Source: Daphnia carinata (taxonomy: Eukaryota; Arthropoda; Branchiopoda; Diplostraca; Daphniidae). Taken from it: a stretch of DNA of 64,000 bases. Each line of letters starts with the position of its first letter. Positions within the stretch are counted from its first letter, which is position 1. The DNA is taken from NCBI RefSeq assembly GCF_022539665.2, contig NC_081338.1, forward strand, positions 6,064,446 through 6,128,445, read 5' to 3'. Positions 1 to 10,801 of this stretch are shown one piece after another. Position numbers and translations under genes: made by a program. The notes beneath the pieces were generated by a model. The model was not told the origin of the DNA and did not search any database. It saw nothing but the letters and a program-made list of their open reading frames with translations.

Positions 1-835
1 TGTAACGGGGTTGTCCTGATATACATGGACAACTTGTGAACAAGGCAACTCTGAGTGAAGGCTTAGAGGGAGGTAGAATTGTAACATTGATATCTATAAC
101 TGCTATGCACTGCATAAAAAAGGATTACACGAGTCGTTGAAACAGACTCGTAAGCCTTTCTTGGATTGCATTAATCGTAGTATAGAAACGCATAAGAATA
201 TGTTCAAATGAATCTAAAGCGCGAATACTTAATTGAATTTAAAAAAAACAGTGAAGAAGTATGTCATACGACCTTTCCTTGGTCTGGAAATTGCCAGGAG
301 CTTATTTGTCTTCGATCCAGGAAATTGAACTGATGTATTCAAGCACTCTCCTTGGTGCTAAAACCATATCGGGAAATAATGTTAATCTATCTTTAATGGA
401 ATCAAAAATGGAAATACCGGTTGCAAGGAGCCCACCAACATTGACGCACGTGTTTCACTGATCAGAACTGGAATGTTCTCACAAGGTGGTCTGCACTGTT
501 GCAAAAAAAACAAAAGAATGACGTGTACAAAAATTGAGAACTTGATCAATAAAAGCAAAAAATGTCAAACGTTTATTGTTTAAAACTTTCGAGAATATTT
601 TTCAATGATTATATTATTTTTATTTATCAGCTTTTTGTACACTTTGACCATGTGCAACAAAATTGACAACGGTGAAACGTGGAAAACAAAAGAAAACGAC
701 TACCAAAAAAAGGCGCAAAAGGGCGAATCATAACAGAATATACTAAGTAGATTTAAAGGAAGTTGTTGCTTTTGTTATCACAACGAAAATCAGCCCAATC
801 CATTTTGTTTTTCTTTCAGAAAATTTGCTGCAATC
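1..835. other. Gene-poor left edge
   Basis: AT-rich sequence with no supportable gene. The longest open frame (261-461, +, 66 codons) has no splice context and no recognisable domain. An AATAAA at about 549 could be the poly(A) signal of a + strand gene lying to the left of the window, but no coding sequence leading to it is visible. Confidence 0.4.
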
Positions 836-841
836 TTTATT
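836..841 (-). terminator. Poly(A) signal of the Sec15 gene
   Basis: TTTATT on the + strand reads AATAAA on the minus strand, about 300 nt beyond the Sec15 stop codon. It is the first canonical signal downstream and implies a 3' UTR of roughly 320 nt. Confidence 0.55.
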
Positions 842-1143
842 CAATGTCCAGCAGGTTTCGAAATCAAATGTCGAGGCGACAACCCTGTGATGGAGGGAAG
901 AATTAATGGATGTGGTGAGAAATAAGCAAATATTAGGTAGAGAGGATCTATCGACAATGAAATTGAATCACTTTCTTTTGAGGGGGGTGTAGACACAGGC
1001 ATTACAAGAAACGATCTAATAGAAAGAAGCAACTTGATTACAAGGCACCGGATTCACACATTTACAACAATAGAAAACAAATGGTGTCTGAATGTACGTG
1101 GAAGATTTGGGTGTAGGGGATGAAGACTGGCAGGAGACGCATT

Positions 1144-4100
1144 TCAGGCGGAAGATTGGAGCAGCTGCCTCAGTTGACGCAACACCGTTTCCATTAGTTT
1201 CTTCTTGTCTCGTTCGCTTTTCTTCAAAACAGAGAAGACGGTCCGCTTGTCAGCTTCTCGTAATCTATTAAGACAGAGAACATAAAATAAATAAACAAAA
1301 AAGAATGAAGAAGAATGAGTCAAACGACAGTTAATCTTACTTTTCCAAAACGGTTATAGCTCGTTGAGGGGAAACGCGCAGGTACTTGCTGGTCTCTTGG
1401 CCATAGTCGTGAAAATAAGCTGACCAGTCCCAAGACAGCAACAAATCCAGCAGCTGGCGCAGATCCAAAAAGGATGAGAGTAGCGTCCCGTCCTCAAAAC
1501 CCGGCACAGGCTCCGAAGCGGCAAATTCTGTGTAGCAAAACCACATTAAAAAAGAATTTTTTTTTTTTATGGGGATAAGAAAAATAACAACTAAATCAAG
1601 AGAGGATGTAAGTAACAAATGATTTACGTTCGCATTGAATAACGTCAAGGTTGACTTGCTGAAGAGCTCCCATCGAAATTGACTTGACGTCGTCGCTGAG
1701 CAGAAGATCCATCAAAATTTCCGCAATATGACGGCAGGCCGTCAGACAGGCATTTTGGGCAACATGTTCCTGTTTTTTTGTTTCGAAAGGAAATAAGAAA
1801 AACAGTTAGTTAAGGTCATCCGTCATTGCCATCCGCCTTAGGAAAGTGGCGCTGTAAGGGGAAGTTTCTATTAGCTTCCACAAAAAAACAATACTGTGAG
1901 TCTCCTTATTTGGCAACATTCCATTCGTGGACGAGGGTAATTCACATTCAATTCCATCCTCAATTGTTTTCGTGTTAACCTTGAGATTTGTGAAGGCTTG
2001 AAAGGTACTTTGGAGGAAGGCGATCAAGTCCATCAGAAAAGACGAGGCGTGACCTGATGGCTCGTTAAGAAGCCAGTCGTAATTAGCCAATTCCATAAAT
2101 TCGTCCATCTTGCGCTTTAGAGCCTCGTAAATTTGCTGCTCTGCGTCATCTCGCACATCACGGAAGACGGCTCGGCCCTGCAGCCGGGCAATGTGCGACA
2201 GCTCGCGAGATGCACCAGTTAACTGAGCAATAAACTCTTCCAACCAGCCGTTAGACTCTTCTAGGTAATTGGTATTGATAGAGATCTGAATGAGTTGGAG
2301 AAGCGAGAGCGACGGCTTGCGGATCAGCGTAGACAGGCAACCGCTGAGGGTCCTCGTCAGCAATAAATTAGTGTATCGCCTCAGAGTGTCATCGATCTCT
2401 TGGTCAGCCAAGTTCAAATCTTGAGAGAATTGCAGACATGCCTGGATATAATTCCGGATTTGTCGGTACACTTTAGGTACCAAATTGCTAAACGGAAAAC
2501 GTTTTGGAAATGGGGCAGCTTCTAAATTGCTATCCCGATAGGGAAAAGATTCAATGACACGCTGATATTCTGCGGGTGTTGTCACCTGTTAGATGAAAAG
2601 AAATTTACAATACACAGATAAAACTGGTTTGAATAGATAAGATAAACCTGAATAGGATGATAATTATCTTCGTCGAAAATATCACGAAAAACATGGACCC
2701 AACGTTGCATCAACACTTCGTTGTAATGATCACGGATCTCTTGTAATAGCTCAACCAGCTGAGACACACTGTATCCATAGGTCTAGAAAGATAAACAGAA
2801 TGTAAGTTCACTTCCCATAAATCAAACTTTCAAATGAAATTAAGCTTATTTACTCTGAGAGTGCTGCTGAAGAGCATAACAAGATTTTTAATTTTCAACA
2901 TGAGGGCTGGATCCGTACAATAGGACTGTAAAAGAAAGTAATTAATTTAGTTAACTGTTTTCATTGAAAAAGACGTTAAAGTTTCACTGACCGAATGCGT
3001 GCGAACAGATGAAGCTATTTTGGAAGCGGCAATATTCCAGACGTCGTCTAAGTAGGAACGGTTGACTAAGGTGCTGGCAGTGTTCATGACGTGGTCTTCC
3101 ACAACAAAGAAGCCGACGATGCCGTGAAAATATTGTCGGTACCCTTCAATCGTCTCATGCTGCATAAATGATTATAAGTAAAAACAACAGGCAAAACGAA
3201 GTTAAGGAAAACAAACCATATTTGTAGGAGGTTGAAGCGCTAATCTAGCTTGCTTCTTTCTCTGTTTACGGTAATAGTTTTCATATGTTTCTTTGGCGTC
3301 CAGTACAGTATGGATGTGAAGGCAACGATAAACAGGTGAAAAATCAACCAAATCTTGAGCGCTGAGATCTTCTTCGACGCTATACACACTTTCTGACTGA
3401 GCATCGTAGTCAAACTCGCCTGTTTAAATATAATATTCGTTAAATAAGTTTTTAATTTTTTAAAATTAGATGATCAATCGCTATACCCGACACGTTAGGT
3501 GAAATTAGTCGTCTGATTGCCGATGAATTGGCCGAGATATCGATATTGAGTTGTTCGGCCGTCTAAAAATAATTCAAATCAGGAAAATTAATGAATATTA
3601 TTAATAGCTTTTTGAATAAAAAACTTACATGTCTCATAGCCACTTCTCCAATTTTGGGCGAATATTTGCGGATGCTTTCTAAAAAGTCTTTTAGATCGCT
3701 CATCGAGGCCTCTTTGATGGACTCACGTACTTTCGCCAGACTTTTCTTCATGTGTTCACTGAACCTGTAGTGTGAAATGTTGGGCAAATGTATGTGCTCA
3801 AGTTGTTCCAGCGTTTTCAAAGCTGGATAGTACCTGTGAAAAACTGTGTCATGGAGAGAAGTTCCAGCAAAGTATTGCAAAAATGATTACCGCTTTTCCT
3901 TCATTTGCTGTTGCAGTTTAATGTAAGCTCTTAAAACAGGCAAACAACTTTGAAGCATTTCTATGGTGGTTTTCATGTTTCTTTCTATTCTTCTGGCATC
4001 AGCCAGTTCCTGTCCTTTTAATTTTAGCTGGGTAACAGAATGGCAGATGTCACTGTCAATTGTTTGAACTTCACCCTGAGTAATCAAAATTTTTAGAAAC

Positions 4101-4484
4101 AGTTAGCTAAGAACATATTGTGTTGATAAGGTACTCACATGGATTCTATTGGCTAACCCCTTCAACTCCAAGAGATCTCTAATGGATTCTATGAAACCTT
4201 GATGGTGAGCACTGCAGAGCTTCTCAATATCCCTATCATGGCTTCTTATTCTGCTATCCAACTTGTCAGCAAAAGCATCACACTCATCCGTGTCGAAAAT
4301 GGCACTAGATTATCAAATAAAAAGATTCAGTATTCATTGCACAATAAATGAGACCGATCCTTCCAATCAAGTGCTATGATCAGTATTACCGGAAGGTTGG
4401 GCCCCAATAATCGTCGATGGCTTCAATTTCCTGTAAAAGAAGATCGTGCCGCCCTTTTCCTTCTTTTGAAGATTCATCCATCAT
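1144..4484 (-). CDS. Sec15: Exocyst complex component 6 (Sec15)
   Basis: Subunit of the octameric exocyst, which tethers secretory vesicles to the plasma membrane; in animals Sec15 is the Rab11 effector. Thirteen exons on the minus strand: 4484-4390, 4304-4139, 4075-3891, 3833-3629, 3562-3487, 3419-3217, 3159-2992, 2925-2854, 2782-2648, 2585-1980, 1769-1628, 1527-1341, 1264-1144. The sum is 2361 nt (786 aa), close to the usual 770-820 aa. The protein opens MMDESSKEGKGRHDLLLQEI and has a coiled-coil N-terminal half. Its C-terminal helical domain carries family blocks such as EIRDHYNEVL, FRDIFDEDNYHPI, LLLTRTLSGCLS, QISMGALQQ-like SISMGALQQVNLDV and SEPVPGFEDG. The start is the first ATG of the first coding exon. 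Intron 10 (1770-1979) is open for 57 codons if retained (see findings). Identification is from recognised family sequence, high certainty. Confidence 0.96.
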
Positions 4485-4805
4485 TCAAAAAAGCAGCTGA
4501 TAGTTAATAGATTAATAAGTAAACACGCAAAACAAGTGACACTTTATGCAGATGACATTTCTCACAGAAAAACACACCCACCGAGCCGATCGTAAGATCA
4601 TGGGACTAAACAGCAGCTCATAAATAACAATCAACTTTTTGAAATTAAACACGCTTAAACTGAACATGAATAATGGGAGCTTATTCTAAATTTATGGAAA
4701 ATTTTATTAATATCATACTAGTTAATTTAATTAAACTTTTCTTTAGCTGAGTTATTGTTTTCATAATTGATTGCGTTCGCCACCACCGCTCCATGTCTGA
4801 GAGAA
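4485..4805. promoter_or_regulatory. Shared promoter region of Sec15 and NOP53
   Basis: The 321 bp between two divergent start codons must hold both 5' UTRs and promoters. No TATA box is well placed for either gene, which fits broad housekeeping promoters. Head-to-head spacing this short suggests a bidirectional promoter; that is inference. Confidence 0.5.
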
Positions 4806-6607
4806 ATGGCGACCTCCACGTTGGGTGCAGCATGGTTAGTGGATGAAAGTGACAAATTAAACAAGAAAAAACAAAAAAGAATTGTTAAACATAAAAAGAA
4901 AGCTTGGAGAGTCACCTCAAACGTTGAAGATGTGGAAAGATTTTTGGAAAGCAAGCGACTCGATGAACGACTTGGGTAAGACGAGCGATATATCTCTCTG
5001 TGTAATATACTAATAATTTATTTTTCCAATTTTCCAGAGCACCTTTGGAAGAACGCCCAAGTGATAGTTTTTTTGTTGTTGACACGAAAACTGAAGCAGA
5101 CAAACCTGCAAAGAGTGAACCAACAAAGAAACGAAAAATCAAAGATATTGGTCCTCTAAGATGTTACGCCATTTTAACTCCAAATTCAGCTGTTACAGAT
5201 CCTTTGAAGAAAAGGTTTTCACCAAGCTGTCATTAGTCACGTTTTGTTTTTACCAATCCTTTTTGCATTAGAAATCGTGTTCGACTTCCAGAAGAAAGAG
5301 GAGATCCGCTCCTCAGAAAAATCATGGAGGAAAGGAGAGCCAATGGTAAAATTCCTACTCGTTTTCTGCAGTCTATGAAGCATCATCAGGAGAATGTCGA
5401 GGCACTAGCAAAGAAAAAGAAACCTGAAAGGCTGAGGACAACATTTGATTTCGATCTTTGGGGAGATGCTGGTATGTCATACATCATTTTGTAAATAACA
5501 AATTGTAATTATAGTTTATGTTAAGGTGACAGTTTGATGATTGGGGACAAAAAAGTATCAGCACTTGATTTGTCAGACCAGTTAAAGACTTACACAATGG
5601 AGAAAATTGGCAAACGGATTTACAGCCGTCCGCCGACTATGTTCATGAAAACAACAGGCCTTAAACAAGTTGAATATCCTCATCCGGGAACTTCGTACAA
5701 TCCAACTTTCCAGGATCATCAAGCCTTATTGAAAGAGGCTTACAATCTCGAGACTAAAGAGATGAAGGAAGAAATGAAAACTCGACGAAGGCTAGGCCCA
5801 ATGCTAAAGAAGATTCCCGTACAAAGAAAAGAAGTAAATTTTGCAAAAACATTGGCGCGATTGGTTGTACTAATTATTTACTAAATTATAGGAAGAATGG
5901 TGGTCCGAAATGACGCAAGGTTTGGCCAATGAAGAAGAGCCAGCCAAAGAAGAAGAGGGAGAAGACGTTCCTTGCGTTCGCCCAACCAAACCCAAAACAC
6001 GCAAACAGAAAATCAGGGCCAAGGCCCTTAAATGGCAAGACATGCGACGAAAGAAACTGAAGGAAGCTAAAAAGCGTTTGTTGGAATTTGACAGGTAATT
6101 TCAAGATATCCATCTGTTTAAATACGAATATCATTTCCTATTGTCCATCCGTTTCACATTAGATTGAGATCAATTCGCCGTGAAATTCGAAAGTCTGAAG
6201 AACTGACGGCTAAGCGAATTGAAATGCGAAAGAAAGAGAAAGAGGCCAAAATGTTTAAGCCAGCCATGCTGGGCCGGCACAAGTACGAGCCCCCGCCAAT
6301 TGAAGTGAACTTCAGCGAAGAGATTACTGGCACTTTACGTGGATTGAAAACAGAAGGTACCGTCTATTAAATTAATGATTAAAAGGCAAGCAAGTGTTCT
6401 ATTTTAATATACAATACCTTTCCTTATACAGGCCATGTCTTGATCGATCGGTACAAGTCTATGCAGCGACGCAACATAATTGAGCCCCGAATCCGACAGA
6501 CGGTCGTGTTCAAGTACAAGCATAAAGTCTTTACGAAACGCAGCCACTCTGAGCCTAAGGGTCTTAAAGTGGGCAATCGTAACAAGGATAAAACTCCCGT
6601 ACAATGA
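4806..6607 (+). CDS. NOP53: Ribosome biogenesis protein NOP53 (GLTSCR2/PICT1)
   Basis: Nucleolar factor of 60S subunit assembly; in yeast it recruits the exosome for 5.8S/ITS2 processing. Seven exons: 4806-4975, 5038-5214, 5272-5471, 5526-5833, 5892-6094, 6163-6356, 6432-6607, total 1428 nt (475 aa), the usual length. Seen: a basic N-terminus (KKKQKRIVKHKKKAW), the block NVEDVERFLESKRLDERLG, a central GTSYNPTFQDHQALL motif matching the family GASYNPSFEDHQTLL, an acidic stretch around 5930-5970, then a long Lys/Arg-rich helix and the C-terminal RYKSMQRRNIIEPR motif. I chose ATG 4806 because MATSTLGAAW begins the basic block; an in-frame ATG at 4767 would add 13 residues. It is divergent from Sec15. 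Confidence 0.95.
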
Positions 6608-6645
6608 GATGACACGTTTAATATGAATGACACGATCGCCATTTC

Positions 6646-6651
6646 AATAAA
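6646..6651 (+). terminator. Poly(A) signal of NOP53
   Basis: AATAAA 39 nt after the NOP53 stop codon, giving a very short 3' UTR. Confidence 0.7.
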
Positions 6652-8964
6652 GAAAATATGTCGCGTACGCTTATTCGTTTATCTTATTTTATTTTCTGCG
6701 TGTAAAATGTATAATAGCCAGGGTTTTCCGAATACCTGCAGGTCGTTCTGCACGAACTACATAATGTAAAAGTAAATCTTATTCAACCACGGTAGTAAAG
6801 TAAATACTGGCGTTCGATAATCTGGCAGGCATAAGCCGTTGCTTATGTCATTGTAATACTTATAACGTGGCCGTTGAGGCCATGATGTTTTAATTGAAAT
6901 GTATGGTCCAACTTTTTACGATGACCGTGGGAGCAATAGTGGTAAGAAACGCTGTGATAACTCATCCCAGTCGAATAATTAGCAAAAAAAAGTTTGTGGA
7001 ATATAAAATTCTGGGTTTGATTAAGTGAACAAAGGAAATGAATACGTATTTCGTATTATGTGACGGAACTTTATATGATTCCATTGAAGGACGGATCATG
7101 TCTACGTGCGGATTACAGCTGGTTAATACCACACTTGTTTCCATCCTTGTTTTCAATAATATGAGGATTCTCTTTTTGTTAACTAACGATCAACGAAACC
7201 CCTACAAGAAAGCTGAGCACTGTCCAAGACAGTCCAGCGGCTCGACTACTTGGTAGGGATATTCATTCATTAATAAATAAACTTCAACCAAATTAATAAG
7301 AAATTTGACCGCAGACTGTGTTGCTGAAACCAGTACAGGATAATCTACGACAAAAGCGAAACATCAAAGAATTGGTTTCTAAAACTTCACATTTTCCTAG
7401 ACACAGTTTTCGAATTAACAAAGTTCATTTTTTACTTCTAATTAAAAACTACAACATACAACAGCAATCGACGAACATTAATTATAAACGTAACTAAACA
7501 TCTGGTTTCTCCCTCCGTTTAATGCATGCGCCATTGCCTAAATGGCTATGGCGGCTCGATCGTCAAATGATGGTGTGTGTTGGATGCCCTTAGCCGATGA
7601 CAACCGTCGAAAATTTCGAATATAAGAAATGAACAGTGTGTTCCACATCGGACTGATTAATTTTATGTAAATATATTGAAAAATTTCTCACTAGATCATT
7701 ACAGGTGATGGTTGTATGCAATATCCATATATTAACTAATCTTTGAGCGATGGTTCTTACATTTACAAGAGATCTCTTGTTACAGTTCGGTTGATATCCC
7801 TTCAAAGCCGTTGACATGAGGTCAATAAGATACGTTTCGAAAATGGGGCACAAGTATCTCAGTCATACAGGCATGGCTTTCAAGGGTCTCACTGCAATGA
7901 TGAAATTCAAACATGTTACTTTTATCTCCCAATTTATACGCAAGTTGAATGACGACTATCATTTCTTTACGAAAAAGAATTAACGATGTGTCAGCTTCAA
8001 CTTCATTAAATTTTTTCCATTATTCTGCACACTTTTGTTTGCCCAATACTGTTCAATGTAACGACATTAAGTTTACGCACCCCAAAAAGAGGAATAGCAA
8101 TTGTAATTATATTTATAGGGGCTAGGGTTCAGCTAATAGCCTTAACAATTTACCCTTCACAATGGGAGAACGTACAGTCGCCGAACTTTCTTCGTTGGCT
8201 GGCTACCAAACTAATGCTAACTAAAATGCTTATTTTAAGGAAATTTTTTTTAATGACGTATCGCTTTAGAATTTAGGATAATGAACTTTGTTTTTTTAGT
8301 TGATTTCGCTTAGTCAGGATGCTAGAAAGCAGACGCATTAGCTAACGTAACTCTGCTTTGAAGTTAAAAACAAAATTAAAACGTGATACCATATTTGCAA
8401 AATAGATATATTAAAACACTGTTTATCTTTCAATTTTTCTATGAATAATCCGGACAGATTATTGCCTGACCTACTATGTAGTAAAGTGAATCCTTTACTA
8501 CATGTGAGTCTTGATAAAAAACAATTACAAACCTACTAATTAATCATTTTAGCATAGAAACCCCAAACACGATTCCTATACGTCAAAACCCGCTATTACA
8601 AAACAGACATAATTACCTGCCATTTGCTAACCCATCAAATGTATTCTTCATTAGCAAAACTGCACTGTTCGTTATTAAATATCGCAAAATATTTTCGACC
8701 AGCTTAAATAATTACAAATTCTTTTCATCACACAGGAAATTTAATTAAACTGCAAAGAAAACGCCCCATCTCTCGGCAACCCCTATATTTTTCGCTCTGA
8801 AGTTCATTTCCTTCAGTGCACATTCCACGACGATGGAAGCTGCATGGAGTTTGACATTCCGGTGAGCTACTGAACTGCATTTGAAAGGACACAGCCACTG
8901 AATACGAAATGCGTTAGACAGTTGCAAAAACTAGAAATATTTTTTGAGGCAAAACAAAGTTGCG
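6652..8964. other. Convergent intergenic region, no gene seen
   Basis: About 2.3 kb, AT-rich, between the 3' ends of NOP53 and the orphan minus-strand gene. The open frames are short and unspliced. An imperfect 9-bp inverted repeat containing GCCAT lies near 7530-7556. Nothing else could be supported. Confidence 0.5.
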
Positions 8965-8970
8965 TTTATT
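8965..8970 (-). terminator. Poly(A) signal of the orphan gene at 9242-10801
   Basis: TTTATT on + (AATAAA on minus), about 270 nt beyond the stop codon at 9242. Confidence 0.5.
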
Positions 8971-9241
8971 TCCGCATGAACACGTGAGCTCGCGATCAAA
9001 AACTGTATCACAAAAAGAAAAGGGACTTGAAGGAAATCATAAGAATCTTGAATGTGCGAGTAAGCATTCATACAACAAAAAAACATTTTAAATTAAACAG
9101 GGTAAATGAAATCGATAATTGGATACCGACGATTTTTAAATTAAATGAAACAACAGGGAAAAAAAAACATTAAAATGAAAGGCAGCGTATAAGGCGCATT
9201 AATCTTTTGATTGAGCATGTAAACATTTAAATCACACTTAA

Positions 9242-10801
9242 TTATTGAACAAAGGAGGCGACTCGAGGCAACATGTTGCAAAACGTGGACAGCGTCAAAC
9301 TGCGACCACTGGGAACAAAAAGAGGAGTCGAATTACCCGGCCGCTGGATCCGGAAGAAAGGACCACCCAGTTTGTGGCAATCAAAGTCGTAGCAGCAACC
9401 GCCGTTTGTTACACGAGATTCCGTTGACATTGTACAGACGCCATTAGACTGTTGCTGAAACTGCTGCTGAGGTTGCTGGAACGTGTGCGATGGTTGTATA
9501 ACAGATTCAGACCACGTCGAAGGATCTGGTTTAACATCCTGAAAGGAACTGGAAGACTCGAGGGGAAGCTGATAATCTTGCGCATTGTAATTGCCCCCGG
9601 ATGCGGAACTGTTGGCTATGAAATCATCTGGAGAATAAATGTCACCATTATTAATAAAGATGTCAGGTGCTGCTGTTGCGGCTGTCGCTTCAAAATAGCT
9701 TGCGGATGAGTTAGGAGGAACCGTAGGGGCCGTGTTCTCGTAGCTATTACTATTTGATTTAGAGTTGTGCATGTTCTTCCACGTGTTCAGATCGTATGGT
9801 TCGTCTGCTCCAATCCACGCGGAATCGCAGTCTTCAAAACTACTTTGCGGAAGCGACGGGTGGTTTTCTCCGCTACTGCTCGACTGCCAGCTGCTCGTAC
9901 TCGTGGCACCCGTGCTCACACTGCCCACGCTACAGCAAAGGTCTTCATTGTTGGTCGAAGATGAAGTGACCGCACTGCAATCGCTCAACACGGGCAGGAT
10001 CGATAGCTCTTTGGAGAGATCCGGCAAAGCTTTCGGTATGACGGGCAGAGACTGTGATGGAAGAGCGGCCACAGACTCGGCCATAATCGCGTGGTCCCAT
10101 GAGCTACATCCCCCCACGTTCGATGTGTTTACATGACTTGTTTGGTACGTATGCTCTTTACGGATCGTCAGAGAAGTGGCTCCTGTCGTCAGGGCAGTGA
10201 AAGAAAAAGCCGGCCCTCGGGACTGCCTTGTTTGCTGGATCAACGCGGCAGCCAACTTCGAACGCTTGAAAGTTTCTTGGTCGACGATGTAAGTTGGATC
10301 CATTTCCATTTCGCTGGCAGAACGTTTTATTTTCGGTCGTGACAAGCATTTGCGTTTGTTATCCACTATCAAAACAAGAAAACAAAAGAAAATCGCGTTT
10401 TAGCAGACGATGTTTGTTTTTTTGAAAATTAAGCATGGCAATTTGTTATTGCCAAAACAAAATACCGTCTTTGAATTTTAACAGCTGCTGCTGTTGATGT
10501 CGCAATTGTTGCTCACGTTTAAGGATCCTCCTTTGCCTATTGGCTTCCAAAATCATCGCGACTGCCTGTTCGTTGTGATTCTGACGAGCTTTAATTGCTT
10601 CCACTAAAACCCCTTGCTGTTTATGAAAAGATTCATTAGTCTCTCGATGAACAATTCATTCACACAACACAATTGAGACTCATTACTCACCTTCATCTTG
10701 CCCGGTAGACTGAGGGACATGGCCAGTCCTTGAAGTTCCTTGTATGAAAGGGAATCAACAGTGAGGGTGCTTGGCTGATGACAAGTAGATTCGTTATTCA
10801 T
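9242..10801 (-). CDS. Uncharacterised Ser/Gln-rich protein with SAP-like N-terminus
   Basis: Three exons, 10801-10691, 10616-10466 and 10365-9242, total 1386 nt (461 aa), with phases that agree. I do not recognise the family. Residues about 17-45 (DSLSYKELQGLAMSLSLPGK, then a LVEAI segment) look like a SAP-type helix-turn-helix as in NUSAP. Next comes a basic Gln-rich helix (about 60-87), then KRKCLSRPKIKRS near residue 90, a likely nuclear localisation signal. The remainder is Ser/Thr/Asn-rich low complexity with a run of glutamines near QQPQQQFQQQ and many acidic/aromatic short motifs (DDFIAN, EPYDLNTW) of the sort seen in activation domains. The C-terminus RSLTLSTFCNMLPRVASFVQ is less biased. 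A nuclear, DNA- or chromatin-linked or transcription role is inference only. Large + strand frames across this exon are shadows. Confidence 0.8.

Noticed and set aside
841-1032. 63-codon minus frame downstream of Sec15
   Set aside because: It lies inside the likely 3' UTR between the stop codon and AATAAA, with no coding character.
1806-2585. Sec15 reading frame extended through 1806-1979 as coding sequence
   Set aside because: The canonical GT..AG splice 1979/1770 restores the family sequence without a gap, so the extension was treated as intron and reported only as possible retention.
9245-10349. Several long + strand frames (e.g. 9765-10136) over the orphan gene
   Set aside because: They lie antisense to a spliced minus-strand gene whose three exons agree in phase; the opposite frames come from its Ser/Gln-rich codons.
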